Assembly: GCA_964610025.1 (NCBI GenBank)
Contig: CAZSTX010000017.1
Coordinates: 1 to 38,061 of the forward strand
DNA: 38,061 nucleotides
Source of the DNA: UBA5266 sp964610025
Lineage (GTDB): Bacteria > Bacteroidota > Bacteroidia > Bacteroidales > WCHB1-69
Reading direction: 5' to 3'
Shown: positions 8,708 to 17,886 of the stretch, piece by piece
Layout: each line of letters starts with the position of its first letter
Position numbering within the stretch: the first letter of the stretch is position 1
The notes under the pieces: model-generated
The model's input: only the letters and a program-made list of their open reading frames with translations
What the model was told of the DNA's origin: nothing
Database searches by the model: none
Translations under genes and position numbers: made by a program

Positions 8708-9891
8708 AAATTCTACAGCTTTGCAACAAATCTCCTTATCCTCCTGTTGAAGGTGGTTCTATTGCTATGCATGCTGTAAGTCGTATGTTTTTTGAAAATA
8801 ATGATGAAGTAAAAATACTTGCATTTAATACGAATAAGCATTTTGTGTCTGCTGATACTATTCCAGAAGAATATATAAAAAAAACATCCATAGAATTAAT
8901 AGATATAGATTTGAATATTAAATTTATACAAGCTATGGCTTGTCTTTTACTTAATCGTTCATTTCATATAAAACGTTTTATTTCTAAAAAATTTGCACTT
9001 AAATTAAAAGAAATTCTTATAGCTTCAAAATATGATGTTATATGGTTAGAAAGTTTATATGTTACTCCTTATATACCATTGATACGCAAATATTCAAAAG
9101 CAAAAATATATTTGCGTGCACATAATGTAGAACATAAAATTTGGGAACGTATTGCCCAACAAACAAAACAAATTTTCAAAAAAAAATACCTTCAACTGTT
9201 GGCTTTTCAATTAAAAAAATATGAGTTGAGTGCGCTAAAGAAAACAGATGCGGTTTTTACTATTTCAGCCATTGACCAAGCTTGTTTTAATACTCAAGGC
9301 ATTAAAACGCCTATTCATACTTTACCTTTTAGTATTGATATTGAAAAATTACCTGCATTATCTTCTTACACTAAGGAAATTAATTTGTTTTCGCTGGCTT
9401 CTATGAATTGGCTCCCTAATTTAGAAGGATTACAATGGTTTTTAGATAATGTATGGCTACAAGTACACGAAATTTATCCCCGACTAACATTGCGATTAGC
9501 AGGCAGGCATATGCCTGATAAGTGGATTAAAATGCAATATCCTCAAGTGGATATAGTAGGAGAAGTAGTTGATGCTTATGAGTTTATGCAAATGAATGCC
9601 GTATTAATAGTTCCTTTATTTTCGGGGAGTGGCATACGCATAAAAATTATTGAAGCCATGAGTGTAGGAAAAGTGGTTATTACAACTTCTATAGGATTAG
9701 AAGGAATAGATGCTATTGATAGACAGCATGTTTTAATAGCTAATACCGTAAAAGAGTTTATAGAAGCAATAGATTTTGTTTTAACACATCCTCAACAAAT
9801 AGATACAATAGGAAAAAATGCCGCCGCTTATGTTCGTACATATCATAATGAACAATTGCTTGCAAAAAAATTAAAACAATTGATAGACTAA
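8704..9891 (+). CDS. Glycosyltransferase family 4 (GT-B fold)
   Basis: A 395-residue cytoplasmic GT-B glycosyltransferase. The N-terminal Rossmann domain starts with LQLCNKSPYPPVEGGS (4-19), a Gly-rich loop common to GT4 enzymes. RAHNVEHKIWERIA lies mid-domain, and the C-terminal nucleotide-sugar domain has LFSGSGIRIKIIEAMSVGK, the region containing the conserved Glu that contacts the donor. No membrane segment. The sugar and acceptor are unknown; such enzymes build LPS, O-antigen or other surface glycans. It overlaps the LptF/LptG-family gene by 4 nt (ATGA), suggesting coupled translation and a role in LPS. Its stop codon directly abuts the stop of the opposite-strand acyltransferase gene, with no untranslated base between them. 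Confidence 0.88.
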   Translation: MKILQLCNKSPYPPVEGGSIAMHAVSRMFFENNDEVKILAFNTNKHFVSADTIPEEYIKKTSIELIDIDLNIKFIQAMACLLLNRSFHIKRFISKKFALKLKEILIASKYDVIWLESLYVTPYIPLIRKYSKAKIYLRAHNVEHKIWERIAQQTKQIFKKKYLQLLAFQLKKYELSALKKTDAVFTISAIDQACFNTQGIKTPIHTLPFSIDIEKLPALSSYTKEINLFSLASMNWLPNLEGLQWFLDNVWLQVHEIYPRLTLRLAGRHMPDKWIKMQYPQVDIVGEVVDAYEFMQMNAVLIVPLFSGSGIRIKIIEAMSVGKVVITTSIGLEGIDAIDRQHVLIANTVKEFIEAIDFVLTHPQQIDTIGKNAAAYVRTYHNEQLLAKKLKQLID

Positions 9892-10827
9892 TTAATAGTT
9901 TATTTTTCTATAAAGGTAAAATAAACATTTAGAAATGATATTTAAGCGAGATAGAGATATTTGTTTAAATGTGATTGCATTAGCTCCAAATCCAGCGTAA
10001 AATTTTGCGAGCGATGCTCGATTGGAACCGTTAAAATCAAGGAGGCATTTTTGAGCTGCATGTTGTTGTATAAAACTATCAATTAAGAAAAACATACTTT
10101 TATTATCATCATTTTTTCTTCCAGAAAATAAAAAATAATATTTTTCATTTATAAAAGGGAAAAAAGCCGCTGCACAAAGTTTGTTGTTAGCATCTACTAC
10201 TCCGTATGTTTTTAATTGTTGTTTTTCATTTAAGAGATTTAAAATCCTGATTAAACGAACATAATCTTTTTCTTGATAGTTCGATTTATAATGTTTTGCT
10301 TGATAATTACGGAAAAATGCAATAGCTTTTTCATAAGCAAAATCATTAACGATTTTTAGATTTTCATTACTTGCTTTCAGGCAATTGCGTTTGTGATTTT
10401 GACTGTATTTTTTTCTAATTTCTTCGTAAGATAAACGACAGTCTACTATATAAGTGTTATGTGTTGTCGATGTCCATTTTTCTTTGTCAAGTTGCATGTT
10501 TTCGTGTAACACTATGTCAATAAAACTAAATTTGTTTGGAATAGCATTTAACCACGTTTGAAATTCATTTTCGGAAATTGTTTTTCCAAAAACACCTAAA
10601 CGAGGAAGAAAATAAGGAGGATAAATGTAATATTTATGCCATTTTTTTCGATAAGGTAGAGGCATTACTGAAACATAATCGTCTAATACTAAAGCATCCC
10701 AATTGTCGCAGCTTGCATCTAAATACCATGATAAAGCAAATGGTGAAGCTGTAATAAAATTAGATTTAACAGCTGAGTCCCATTTTGTTTTATCTATTTC
10801 GCTTTGTTTTAAATAGATTATATTCAT
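9892..10827 (-). CDS. FemAB/GNAT-like acyltransferase (peptidyl- or polysaccharide-transferring)
   Basis: A 311-residue soluble protein with the pattern of the FemAB-like GNAT fold (Acetyltransf_6 type). The N-terminal half ends in IDIVLHENM and has RKKYSQNHKRNCLKA near residue 150. The C-terminal half carries KTYGVVDANNKLCAAAFFPF and DFNGSNRASLAKFYAGFGA, a segment typical of the family's second GNAT domain. Members transfer amino acids from aminoacyl-tRNA (Fem ligases) or acyl groups from CoA donors onto cell-wall or polysaccharide precursors; the sequence does not show which. It overlaps the preceding deacetylase-like gene by 4 nt and stands third in the hisS unit, so it likely works on the same surface polymer as the deacetylase-like protein. 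Confidence 0.75.
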   Translation of the reverse strand: MNIIYLKQSEIDKTKWDSAVKSNFITASPFALSWYLDASCDNWDALVLDDYVSVMPLPYRKKWHKYYIYPPYFLPRLGVFGKTISENEFQTWLNAIPNKFSFIDIVLHENMQLDKEKWTSTTHNTYIVDCRLSYEEIRKKYSQNHKRNCLKASNENLKIVNDFAYEKAIAFFRNYQAKHYKSNYQEKDYVRLIRILNLLNEKQQLKTYGVVDANNKLCAAAFFPFINEKYYFLFSGRKNDDNKSMFFLIDSFIQQHAAQKCLLDFNGSNRASLAKFYAGFGANAITFKQISLSRLNIISKCLFYLYRKINY

Positions 10828-12137
10828 TGGCTAATAGAGTATTGTATTATTTTTTCGTAAAGAGACCTAAAATTTATCTTCTCATTTTTATTAAAAGAAG
10901 AATTATGAAATAGCGTGATTAATTGTCCGTTATATTTTTTTACTTCATCAATACAGGGTTTTATTTTTTCAAATGCTTTTATTTCTGATAATTGCAAGTC
11001 GTTTGTTAAAGCATTTTCCATTAATATAAAAGGATGTATTTTGAGAGAAGTAGTTTTGTTTTTTTGCAAATCGAAAAAGTAAAAAGGATAACTTGTGCTA
11101 GCTCTAAAACCGACATGGTGTACATAACCCATGCTGTAGTCATCTGTTATATTGTTTTTTATCAAATTATAATAGCTTTCTGGGAAACGCAAGCGAATGT
11201 AATGTTGACGATTGGAATGAATAGGATGTTTTAGATGTTTTTGTAGATTTGTTATTTCTTTATTTAAGCGTTTAAAGTTTGAAAATGAAGAAGAATAAGC
11301 AGCGTGAATGCCTATAGTTGCGTTAGATTCGAGTTTTTTTATTAAATGTATAAAGTTTTTATTATCAATAGGAATATTCTTGTCGTAAGTGCTTCTTTTG
11401 GCAAATAAAATAAAGAAATGAGGTCGTAGATTATATGTTTTATGTAGCGAATCAAGGTAGGAATAAGTGTCGAAAGGGTCGTCGATGCGATTGCTAATAA
11501 CTTGATAACGCAGTTGTGCTTCTTTCCATTTTCCTGTAATTAATAGTTTTATAAATCCCATGATAGTAATCCATAAACTTTTATTTTTATATAAAAAAGC
11601 GTGGTCAATGTCATAGGTTGGGAGGTAGCAAAATCTATGTTTTTTTATTTTTAAATTAGGAAATTGAGATAGCAAAATTTTACTAAATAAATCTATCCAA
11701 GCATCAACAAAGGCGTGTGAGAGTAAATTGTGTTGATAAGCAAAACTATTTTCGGCTTCATATCTGTTGTGTTTATCTTTTGTGTGAGGAAGATATTCTT
11801 CATAACGGCTAAGGAAATAAAAACAAGCTGCAAAAATATCAAAAGGTAATACAGCATTAGTATTTTCTGTTTGAAAACAAATAGGAATATCGTTGAGCCA
11901 GCTTAATTGAAGATGTTGTTTTGCAATAGTGGTTTCGAAAAGTAAAGAGTTGGCTTGGATATAGAAAATATTGTCGATATATTCGGGAGCATAAACAATT
12001 TTGTAATTACTATCGATAGAATTGAAATAATCTAAATTGTCGTATAAAATATAATCTATTGCCAATCTTTCATTAAAAATAGTATGAAAAATATAATGAA
12101 TGCGTTCGTTTAGTTGAGGAATAAAGATATGTATCAT
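10824..12137 (-). CDS. Polysaccharide-deacetylase-like protein with N-terminal DUF7033-type region
   Basis: A 437-residue protein of a Bacteroidota family annotated as polysaccharide deacetylase. The N-terminal region (1-160) includes AACFYFLSRYEEY, typical of the family. The C-terminal NodB-like part has TYDIDHAF (174-181), giving the Asp pair of motif 1, then IGIHAAYSSS (275-284) with the metal-type His278, RQHYIRLRFP, GFRASTSYPF and LITLFHNSS near the end. The canonical second-motif HxxxH pair is not present in its usual form, so de-N-acetylase activity is an inference. No signal peptide, which fits a cytoplasmic step in glycan assembly. It overlaps hisS and the acyltransferase gene by 4 nt each, implying translational coupling. 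Confidence 0.78.
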   Translation of the reverse strand: MIHIFIPQLNERIHYIFHTIFNERLAIDYILYDNLDYFNSIDSNYKIVYAPEYIDNIFYIQANSLLFETTIAKQHLQLSWLNDIPICFQTENTNAVLPFDIFAACFYFLSRYEEYLPHTKDKHNRYEAENSFAYQHNLLSHAFVDAWIDLFSKILLSQFPNLKIKKHRFCYLPTYDIDHAFLYKNKSLWITIMGFIKLLITGKWKEAQLRYQVISNRIDDPFDTYSYLDSLHKTYNLRPHFFILFAKRSTYDKNIPIDNKNFIHLIKKLESNATIGIHAAYSSSFSNFKRLNKEITNLQKHLKHPIHSNRQHYIRLRFPESYYNLIKNNITDDYSMGYVHHVGFRASTSYPFYFFDLQKNKTTSLKIHPFILMENALTNDLQLSEIKAFEKIKPCIDEVKKYNGQLITLFHNSSFNKNEKINFRSLYEKIIQYSISQ

Positions 12138-13495
12138 AATTGAGAATAGAGTAGTGCTATTAATTCAGGTATGATTAAACTTTGTTGCTCTCCTGTTTTC
12201 ATGTTTTTCACTTGTAAACATTGATTTTTTATTTCCTCTTCGCCTATCATTACAACAAAGGGAATGTTATGGGTGTTGGCATAAGAAAATTGTTTGTTAA
12301 TTTTTATTTTTTCGGGATATAGCATAGTAGCAATTCCTTTATGACGAAGCTCTTGCATTATTGGCAGTGTGTGATACACTTCTGTTTTGCCAAAATTAAT
12401 AAACATTGCTTGTATGCTTTTATTGATAATATCAGGAAAAGCATTTGTTTGATGAAGTATGTCGTAAATACGATCTGCACCAAACGAAACTCCTACTCCT
12501 GGAATATTAGGAATTCCAAAAATACCTGTTAAATTATCGTATCGCCCACCGCCAGAAAGGCTGGAAAATGCTATATCAGCATGTTTTACTTCAATAATGG
12601 TACTTGTGTAATAATTCAATCCACGCGCTAAAGTCATTTCTATTACGACTTTATTGTTTAATTTGACATTAGAAAGATAATAAAGCATTTCTTCCATTTC
12701 GGCTATTCCTTCTAATCCGATTTCCGAATTGGCAAGCATGGTTTTTAATTGCATTAATTTATCTTCATTGCTCCCCTTTAAATTGAAAATAGGTTGTAAC
12801 TTGCTGATAGATTCATCTGTAATGCCTTTGCTTTTCAATTCTTGTTTGACTTTTTCTAATCCAATTTTATCTAATTTATCAATAGCTACAGTAATATCAA
12901 TAATTTTGTCTTCTGCTTTAATATAATGAGCTATTCCTGTTAATATTTTTCGGTTATTAAGTTGAATTATTACATTAATACCAAGATTGGTAAAAATTTC
13001 GTCTTCTATTTGCAAAAGTTCAACTTCGTTAATCATTGATTTGCTGCCAACTATATCTACATCGCATTGATAAAATTCACGATATCTTCCTTTTTGTGGT
13101 TTGTCGGCTCGCCAAACAGTTTGTATTTGATAGCGTTTAAAGGGGAATGTTATATCGTTATAATGCTGTACAATAAAACGAGCAAAGGGCACGGTTAAAT
13201 CATAACGCAAGCCTTTTTCGCATAGTAGTGGAACTAATTGCTGACTATTTTTCCCTGTAATATCAATATTAGAAAGAAAATCGCCAGAATTTAAAATCTT
13301 AAACAATAATTTGTCTCCTTCTTCGCCATATTTTCCCATTAAAGTTGAGAGATTTTCCATTGAAGGAGTTTCAATAGGCTCGTAACCATATTGTTCAAAC
13401 ACCTTTTTAATAGTAGAGAAAATATAATTCCGCCTATTCATTTCATAAGGAAGAAAATCGCGGGTTCCTCTTGGAATATTTACTGATATACTCAT
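12134..13495 (-). CDS. hisS: Histidyl-tRNA synthetase
   Basis: A 453-residue class II synthetase that charges tRNA-His. It opens with IPRGTRDFLP, contains RYDLTVPFARF and the motif 2 region QKGRYREFYQCDVDIVG. The HisA motif ARGLNYYTS, the Gly-rich SGGGRYDNL and motif 3 GVSFGADRI are present, followed by a C-terminal anticodon-binding domain. The frame stays open to TTG 13519, but that codon lies inside a TACTTTTG promoter box, so ATG 13495 is the better start and fits the usual N-terminus. The gene is first in a leftward unit with the deacetylase-like and acyltransferase genes. It is divergent from the TMTC-like gene, whose -7 box lies only about 40 nt away. Confidence 0.96.
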   Translation of the reverse strand: MSISVNIPRGTRDFLPYEMNRRNYIFSTIKKVFEQYGYEPIETPSMENLSTLMGKYGEEGDKLLFKILNSGDFLSNIDITGKNSQQLVPLLCEKGLRYDLTVPFARFIVQHYNDITFPFKRYQIQTVWRADKPQKGRYREFYQCDVDIVGSKSMINEVELLQIEDEIFTNLGINVIIQLNNRKILTGIAHYIKAEDKIIDITVAIDKLDKIGLEKVKQELKSKGITDESISKLQPIFNLKGSNEDKLMQLKTMLANSEIGLEGIAEMEEMLYYLSNVKLNNKVVIEMTLARGLNYYTSTIIEVKHADIAFSSLSGGGRYDNLTGIFGIPNIPGVGVSFGADRIYDILHQTNAFPDIINKSIQAMFINFGKTEVYHTLPIMQELRHKGIATMLYPEKIKINKQFSYANTHNIPFVVMIGEEEIKNQCLQVKNMKTGEQQSLIIPELIALLYSQL

Positions 13496-13516
13496 TATTG
13501 TTTTTGTTTTATTTTG

Positions 13517-13524
13517 CAAAAGTA
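13517..13524 (-). promoter_or_regulatory. -7 promoter box (TACTTTTGC) for hisS
   Basis: Minus-strand TACTTTTG followed by C matches TAnnTTTG, 22-29 nt upstream of ATG 13495. It overlaps the apparent TTG start at 13519-13517, which is the reason for rejecting that start. Confidence 0.6.
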
Positions 13525-13564
13525 CAATTTTTTTAGATTATCATTATTGAAATTAAAAATATAC

Positions 13565-13572
13565 TATCTTTG
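13565..13572 (+). promoter_or_regulatory. -7 promoter box (TATCTTTGC) for the TMTC-like/M13 unit
   Basis: Plus-strand TATCTTTG followed by C, 67 nt before ATG 13639. An ATTG at 13546-13549 could serve as a weak -33 element, although the spacing is somewhat short. It overlaps the apparent TTG start at 13570. Confidence 0.6.
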
Positions 13573-13638
13573 CAAAAGATTTATTTTTTTCAATTATTAA
13601 TACTGATAATCATAACATCAGAATATAAACTAATCAAA

Positions 13639-15795
13639 ATGAGACAAAAAAAACAAAAACAGGCACCATCTCTATTAAGAGAAGATAAAGCAGTTGTATT
13701 GCCAACAATAAAAGAATGGTATTTTTATATAGGAATTTTTCTTTTTTCTTTTATTCTATATAGTAATACTTTTCAGCACCAATGGGCATTGGACGACGGA
13801 GTGGTATTTAGCGAAAATGTACATGTAAAACAAGGAATTAAAGGATATGTCGATATACTTACCACCCACTCGATGCATGGAATAAAAATAAAACCAGAAG
13901 CATATCAATACCGTCCTCTTTCTTTATTGATATTTGCAACAGAATGGCAAATATCACCCGACAATCCTCAATTATATCATATATTAAATGTGTTGTGGTA
14001 TGCTCTTACTTCCTTGATGCTTTTTATTGTATTGCGTAAAATATTTATTGATAAAAATAGATTATTACCATTGATAATAACGCTTTTATTTATTGCACAT
14101 CCCGTTCATACAGAAGTGGTAGCTAATATTAAAGGAAGAGATGATATTCTGTTGTTGTTGTTTGTGTTGCTTAGCTTATGGTTTAGTTTTCAGTATATTG
14201 ATAAACAAAAAAAAGTAGCATTATTAGGAGTTTTTCTATCATTTTTATTTGCTATGTTTTCAAAAGAGAGTGCAATTACTTTTTTAGTAGCCATTCCTTT
14301 AACGATTTATTTTTTTCGTAATGCAAACAAACAACAATATTTTTATTTAACATTTGCTATTTTGCTGCCTATTGTTATTTATTTGATTGTAAGGTTTGCT
14401 GTTTTAAGCGATTATCCTACGTCTCACGTAACGACCATGCAAAATTATTTAGCAGGCGAATCACTTCTAACACGATGGGCTACTGCTATTATGCTCTTAG
14501 GCAAATATTTGCTTATGTTAGTTATTCCCTATCAGCAAGTGTGTGATTATTCGTTTAATCAATTGCCATTGGTAAATTTTTTAAATTGGAAAACTTTAGT
14601 GTCTTTAGTTATTTATTTTGCATTGATAGTTTATGCTATTAAGACAATAAGCAAAAAAAATCCTATAGCTTATGCTATTTTCTTTTTTATAGTTACAATG
14701 AGTATTTATAGTAATTTAATTTATTTAATTGGGGCTTCTTTTGCCGAAAGATTTTTGTTTATTCCATCATTATCTTATTGTATTGCATTGGGTTATTTGC
14801 TCTATCATTTTTCAGGATTTGAACATAATCATACTAAAATCGATAATAAGCAGCGTATAGGAATAAGTTCTGCAATTATGATAGTAGTTTTACTTTTTTT
14901 TACAGTTAAAACTTATTCACGATCAGCAGAATGGGAAAATAATTTTGTTTTATATGGTGCCGATATTAAAAAGTCGCCAGAAAGTGCACGTATGAACTTC
15001 TTTTGGGGAGAAGCATTGAGAGATAAAGCCAATGAGTATCAAGATAAAAATAGTAATGCATCGTCTAATGAAGAGTTTGAGATAAACAATTTATTTTATA
15101 GGGCTTATCTATGGGAGTCGATTTTAGCAATACAAAAAGGAATACAAATTTTTCCTCGACATGCCAATGCTTATGAGCGATTGGGTTACGCTTTCTATTC
15201 TTTGTCGCCCTATTATCGGAATAAAGGTTTTTTAGATTCAGCAGAGTATTATTACCTACAATCTTTAGCTATCAATCCTTATTCACTAACCGCTAATTAT
15301 AATATTGCCATAGTATATTATGCGAAAAGTGATTATGACAAGGCAAAAAACCATTATTTGAAAGTTGTGAATATAGACGCAAGCGAACAAGTTGTCTGTT
15401 TTGATGTTGGAAGTTCGTATGCTATGATGGGATTAATGGATTCGGCACGTCATTATTTTCATTTATATCTGCAAAATTACCCTGATAATATTATTTCTTG
15501 TTATAGCAATTTAGCTATAGGCTATGCACGTATCAATGAGTTAGATTCGGCTTTGACGATGTGCGATAATGTTTTAAATATAGATAAAAACAACACATCG
15601 ACTTATCAACTAAAAATACAGATATATGCTTATATGCAAGATTACGAAAAAGCTATGGAAGTTGCAGAATCGCTAATTGAATTTCAACCAGAAATTTCAG
15701 TGGGCTATATAGAAAAAGCAAATCTGTTAAATCAACTTAATAAAAAAGATTCAGCAGATTTCTATTATAATATAGGACAAAGCAAAAATAGATAA
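13639..15795 (+). CDS. TMTC-like membrane protein: GT-C-type glycosyltransferase domain plus TPR repeats
   Basis: A 718-residue protein. The first 430 or so residues hold about 11 hydrophobic helices, and the rest is a chain of tetratricopeptide repeats. Acidic residues in the first external loop (WALDDGVVFSEN) and the segment HPVHTEVVANIKGRDDIL closely resemble the GT-C fold of eukaryotic TMTC O-mannosyltransferases and their bacterial relatives. At least four TPR units can be read, for example YYYLQSLAINPYSLTANYNIAIVYY and the repeats that follow. It is probably an inner-membrane lipid-linked-sugar glycosyltransferase with its TPRs on the periplasmic side; the substrate is unknown. The frame extends to TTG 13570, but a -7 box overlaps that codon, so ATG 13639 is chosen. 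The M13 peptidase gene follows after 42 nt. Confidence 0.75.
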   Translation: MRQKKQKQAPSLLREDKAVVLPTIKEWYFYIGIFLFSFILYSNTFQHQWALDDGVVFSENVHVKQGIKGYVDILTTHSMHGIKIKPEAYQYRPLSLLIFATEWQISPDNPQLYHILNVLWYALTSLMLFIVLRKIFIDKNRLLPLIITLLFIAHPVHTEVVANIKGRDDILLLLFVLLSLWFSFQYIDKQKKVALLGVFLSFLFAMFSKESAITFLVAIPLTIYFFRNANKQQYFYLTFAILLPIVIYLIVRFAVLSDYPTSHVTTMQNYLAGESLLTRWATAIMLLGKYLLMLVIPYQQVCDYSFNQLPLVNFLNWKTLVSLVIYFALIVYAIKTISKKNPIAYAIFFFIVTMSIYSNLIYLIGASFAERFLFIPSLSYCIALGYLLYHFSGFEHNHTKIDNKQRIGISSAIMIVVLLFFTVKTYSRSAEWENNFVLYGADIKKSPESARMNFFWGEALRDKANEYQDKNSNASSNEEFEINNLFYRAYLWESILAIQKGIQIFPRHANAYERLGYAFYSLSPYYRNKGFLDSAEYYYLQSLAINPYSLTANYNIAIVYYAKSDYDKAKNHYLKVVNIDASEQVVCFDVGSSYAMMGLMDSARHYFHLYLQNYPDNIISCYSNLAIGYARINELDSALTMCDNVLNIDKNNTSTYQLKIQIYAYMQDYEKAMEVAESLIEFQPEISVGYIEKANLLNQLNKKDSADFYYNIGQSKNR

Positions 15796-15837
15796 ATCTA
15801 TTTTACGTTATAATAAAATCATTTTAAAAAATATTTT

Positions 15838-17886
15838 ATGAAAAGAGAATATGGAATACTAATAGGTATTTGTTTGTTAATAAGTATGTCGAAATGCAAT
15901 TTAAAAGAAAAAAAAATGTTACATTCAGGAATTAATCAATCGTATTTAGATACTACCGCCGATCCAAGTCATGATTTTTATCAGTATGCTTGTGGAGGTT
16001 GGATGAAACAATATCCGCTAACGGGAGAATATGCTCGTTATGGAAGTTTTGATAAACTGGGAGAAGAAAATCAAGAACAGTTAAAACAATTAATTACAGA
16101 AATAGCAGCTAAATCCCATAAAAATAGTTCAGTAGCTCAAAAAATTGGCGATTTATATACTTTAGGAATGGATAGTATGCTTTTGGAGCAACAAGGAATT
16201 TCACCTATTGAAGAGGGCTTGAAAACTATTAACGCAATGAAAAATATGAACGACTTATCATATCACTTAGCCAATTTGCATTTAGGTGGAACAGATGTGT
16301 TTTTTAGCATATTTGCCGAAGCAAATCCTCAAAATAGCAATGAAAACATTGCTTGGATATGGCAATCGGGTTTAGGAATAGGAGATCGTGATTATTATTT
16401 AGAAAAAACAATGCAAGATATACGTAATCGGTATGAAATGCTTTTAGTAACGCTGATGAAATTAACAGCCTATAATAAAATAGCCCAAATAGAAGGAAAA
16501 GAAGAAGTTATTGCAAAATCTATTTTAAAATTAGAGACAGAAATGGCTAAAATAAGTATGGATAAAATTGATTTACGCGATCCTTATAAAACATATAATT
16601 ATATTGCTGTTGCCGATTTTCAGAAACTATTACCCAGTATTGATATGCAATTGTATTTGAAAGAATTAGACTTATTACACATTGATAGTTTAAATATTGG
16701 TCAACCTGATTATATGAAAGCATTGAATACACTTTTGACAACAACCGACTTTGATGTAATAAAAGCATATGTAGCATTGCATTATATTATAAATGCTTCT
16801 TCTTATTTGAATGATAATCTTGTTGCTGCTACTTTTGAATTTTATGGAAAAATATTGTCAGGTAAAACCGAAATGAGACCTCGCTGGAAAAGAGTAGTAT
16901 CAACTGTTGATGGCTGTTTGGGAGAAGCTGTAGGAGAGATGTATGTCGAAAAATATTTTTCTCCCCAAGCAAAAGAGCGAATGCTGAAATTAGTTGATAA
17001 TTTGAAAATAGCACTTGCCGAACGTATCACACAAAACACGTGGATGGAAGCAACAACAAAAACTAAAGCAAAAGACAAACTCAATGCCATGATAGTTAAA
17101 ATTGGCTATCCTGATAAATGGAGAGATTATGCAGATTTAGAAATAAAAAAAGACAGTTATTATGCTAATATTCAGCGAGCAGTAAAATTTGAAACACAAT
17201 ATCAATTAAATAAGATAGGAAAAAAAGTAGATAAAACTTTATGGTTAATGACACCTCAAACAGTCAATGCTTATTATAATCCAACAACCAACGAAATTTG
17301 TTTTCCTGCAGCCATATTGCAACCGCCTTTTTTTGATATGCAAGCAGACGATGCCGTTAATTACGGAGCTATAGGAGTAGTTATTGGACATGAAATGACA
17401 CACGGCTTTGACGACCAAGGCAGAAATTATGATAAAAATGGCAATTTGAACGATTGGTGGACCGAAACAGACAGTGAAAATTTTAATGCAAGAACAAATG
17501 TATTAGTTGATTATTTTAATAAAATAGAAGTTTTACCTGGTATTTTTGCTAATGGACAATTTACTTTAGGAGAAAACATTGCCGATAATGGCGGTTTAAA
17601 TGTGTCATTTATTGCTCTGCAAAAAGCAAAACAACAAGGAACAGTAGAAGAAAACATGGATGGCTTTACTGCCGAACAGCGTTTTTTTATTGCTTATTCA
17701 CATGTTTGGGCAGGTAATATCCGAGATGAAGAAATTGTTCGTAGAACCAAAGAAGACCCACACTCCTTGGGTAAATGGCGTGTAAATGGGACATTGCCAC
17801 ATATTCCTGCTTTTATTAAAGCCTTTAATGTTAAAAAGGGAAAAGCGATGTATTTGCCTACTAATAAACAAGCTAATATTTGGTAA
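15838..17886 (+). CDS. M13-family (neprilysin/PepO) zinc metallopeptidase
   Basis: A 682-residue exported endopeptidase. The zinc site is HEMTH at 518-522, the third ligand is E579 in GENIADNGG with D583, and the substrate-binding NAYYNP segment is at 477-482. The N-terminal domain begins with the usual DPSHDFYQYACGGWM. The protein ends in a Trp near the C-terminus, as family members do, so the stop is genuine and the length is normal. The N-terminus is a signal peptide; Cys20 might be lipidated, but Lys at -1 is a poor lipobox. M13 enzymes cut oligopeptides of up to about 40 residues. It follows the TMTC-like gene by 42 nt and has no promoter of its own that I can see. Confidence 0.93.
   Translation: MKREYGILIGICLLISMSKCNLKEKKMLHSGINQSYLDTTADPSHDFYQYACGGWMKQYPLTGEYARYGSFDKLGEENQEQLKQLITEIAAKSHKNSSVAQKIGDLYTLGMDSMLLEQQGISPIEEGLKTINAMKNMNDLSYHLANLHLGGTDVFFSIFAEANPQNSNENIAWIWQSGLGIGDRDYYLEKTMQDIRNRYEMLLVTLMKLTAYNKIAQIEGKEEVIAKSILKLETEMAKISMDKIDLRDPYKTYNYIAVADFQKLLPSIDMQLYLKELDLLHIDSLNIGQPDYMKALNTLLTTTDFDVIKAYVALHYIINASSYLNDNLVAATFEFYGKILSGKTEMRPRWKRVVSTVDGCLGEAVGEMYVEKYFSPQAKERMLKLVDNLKIALAERITQNTWMEATTKTKAKDKLNAMIVKIGYPDKWRDYADLEIKKDSYYANIQRAVKFETQYQLNKIGKKVDKTLWLMTPQTVNAYYNPTTNEICFPAAILQPPFFDMQADDAVNYGAIGVVIGHEMTHGFDDQGRNYDKNGNLNDWWTETDSENFNARTNVLVDYFNKIEVLPGIFANGQFTLGENIADNGGLNVSFIALQKAKQQGTVEENMDGFTAEQRFFIAYSHVWAGNIRDEEIVRRTKEDPHSLGKWRVNGTLPHIPAFIKAFNVKKGKAMYLPTNKQANIW

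Noticed and set aside
13496..13519. N-terminal extension of hisS from TTG 13519
   Set aside because: The TTG lies inside a TACTTTTGC promoter box, and the encoded eight residues are unlike HisS N-termini; ATG 13495 is a better start.
13570..13638. Hydrophobic N-terminal extension of the TMTC-like protein from TTG 13570, which could look like a signal peptide
   Set aside because: It overlaps a perfect -7 box (13565-13572), so it is probably not, or not fully, transcribed; ATG 13639 follows at a normal leader length.
15838..15900. M13 peptidase as a lipoprotein anchored at Cys20
   Set aside because: Lys at position -1 does not fit a lipobox; an ordinary signal peptide is equally likely, so the lipoprotein call is not made.
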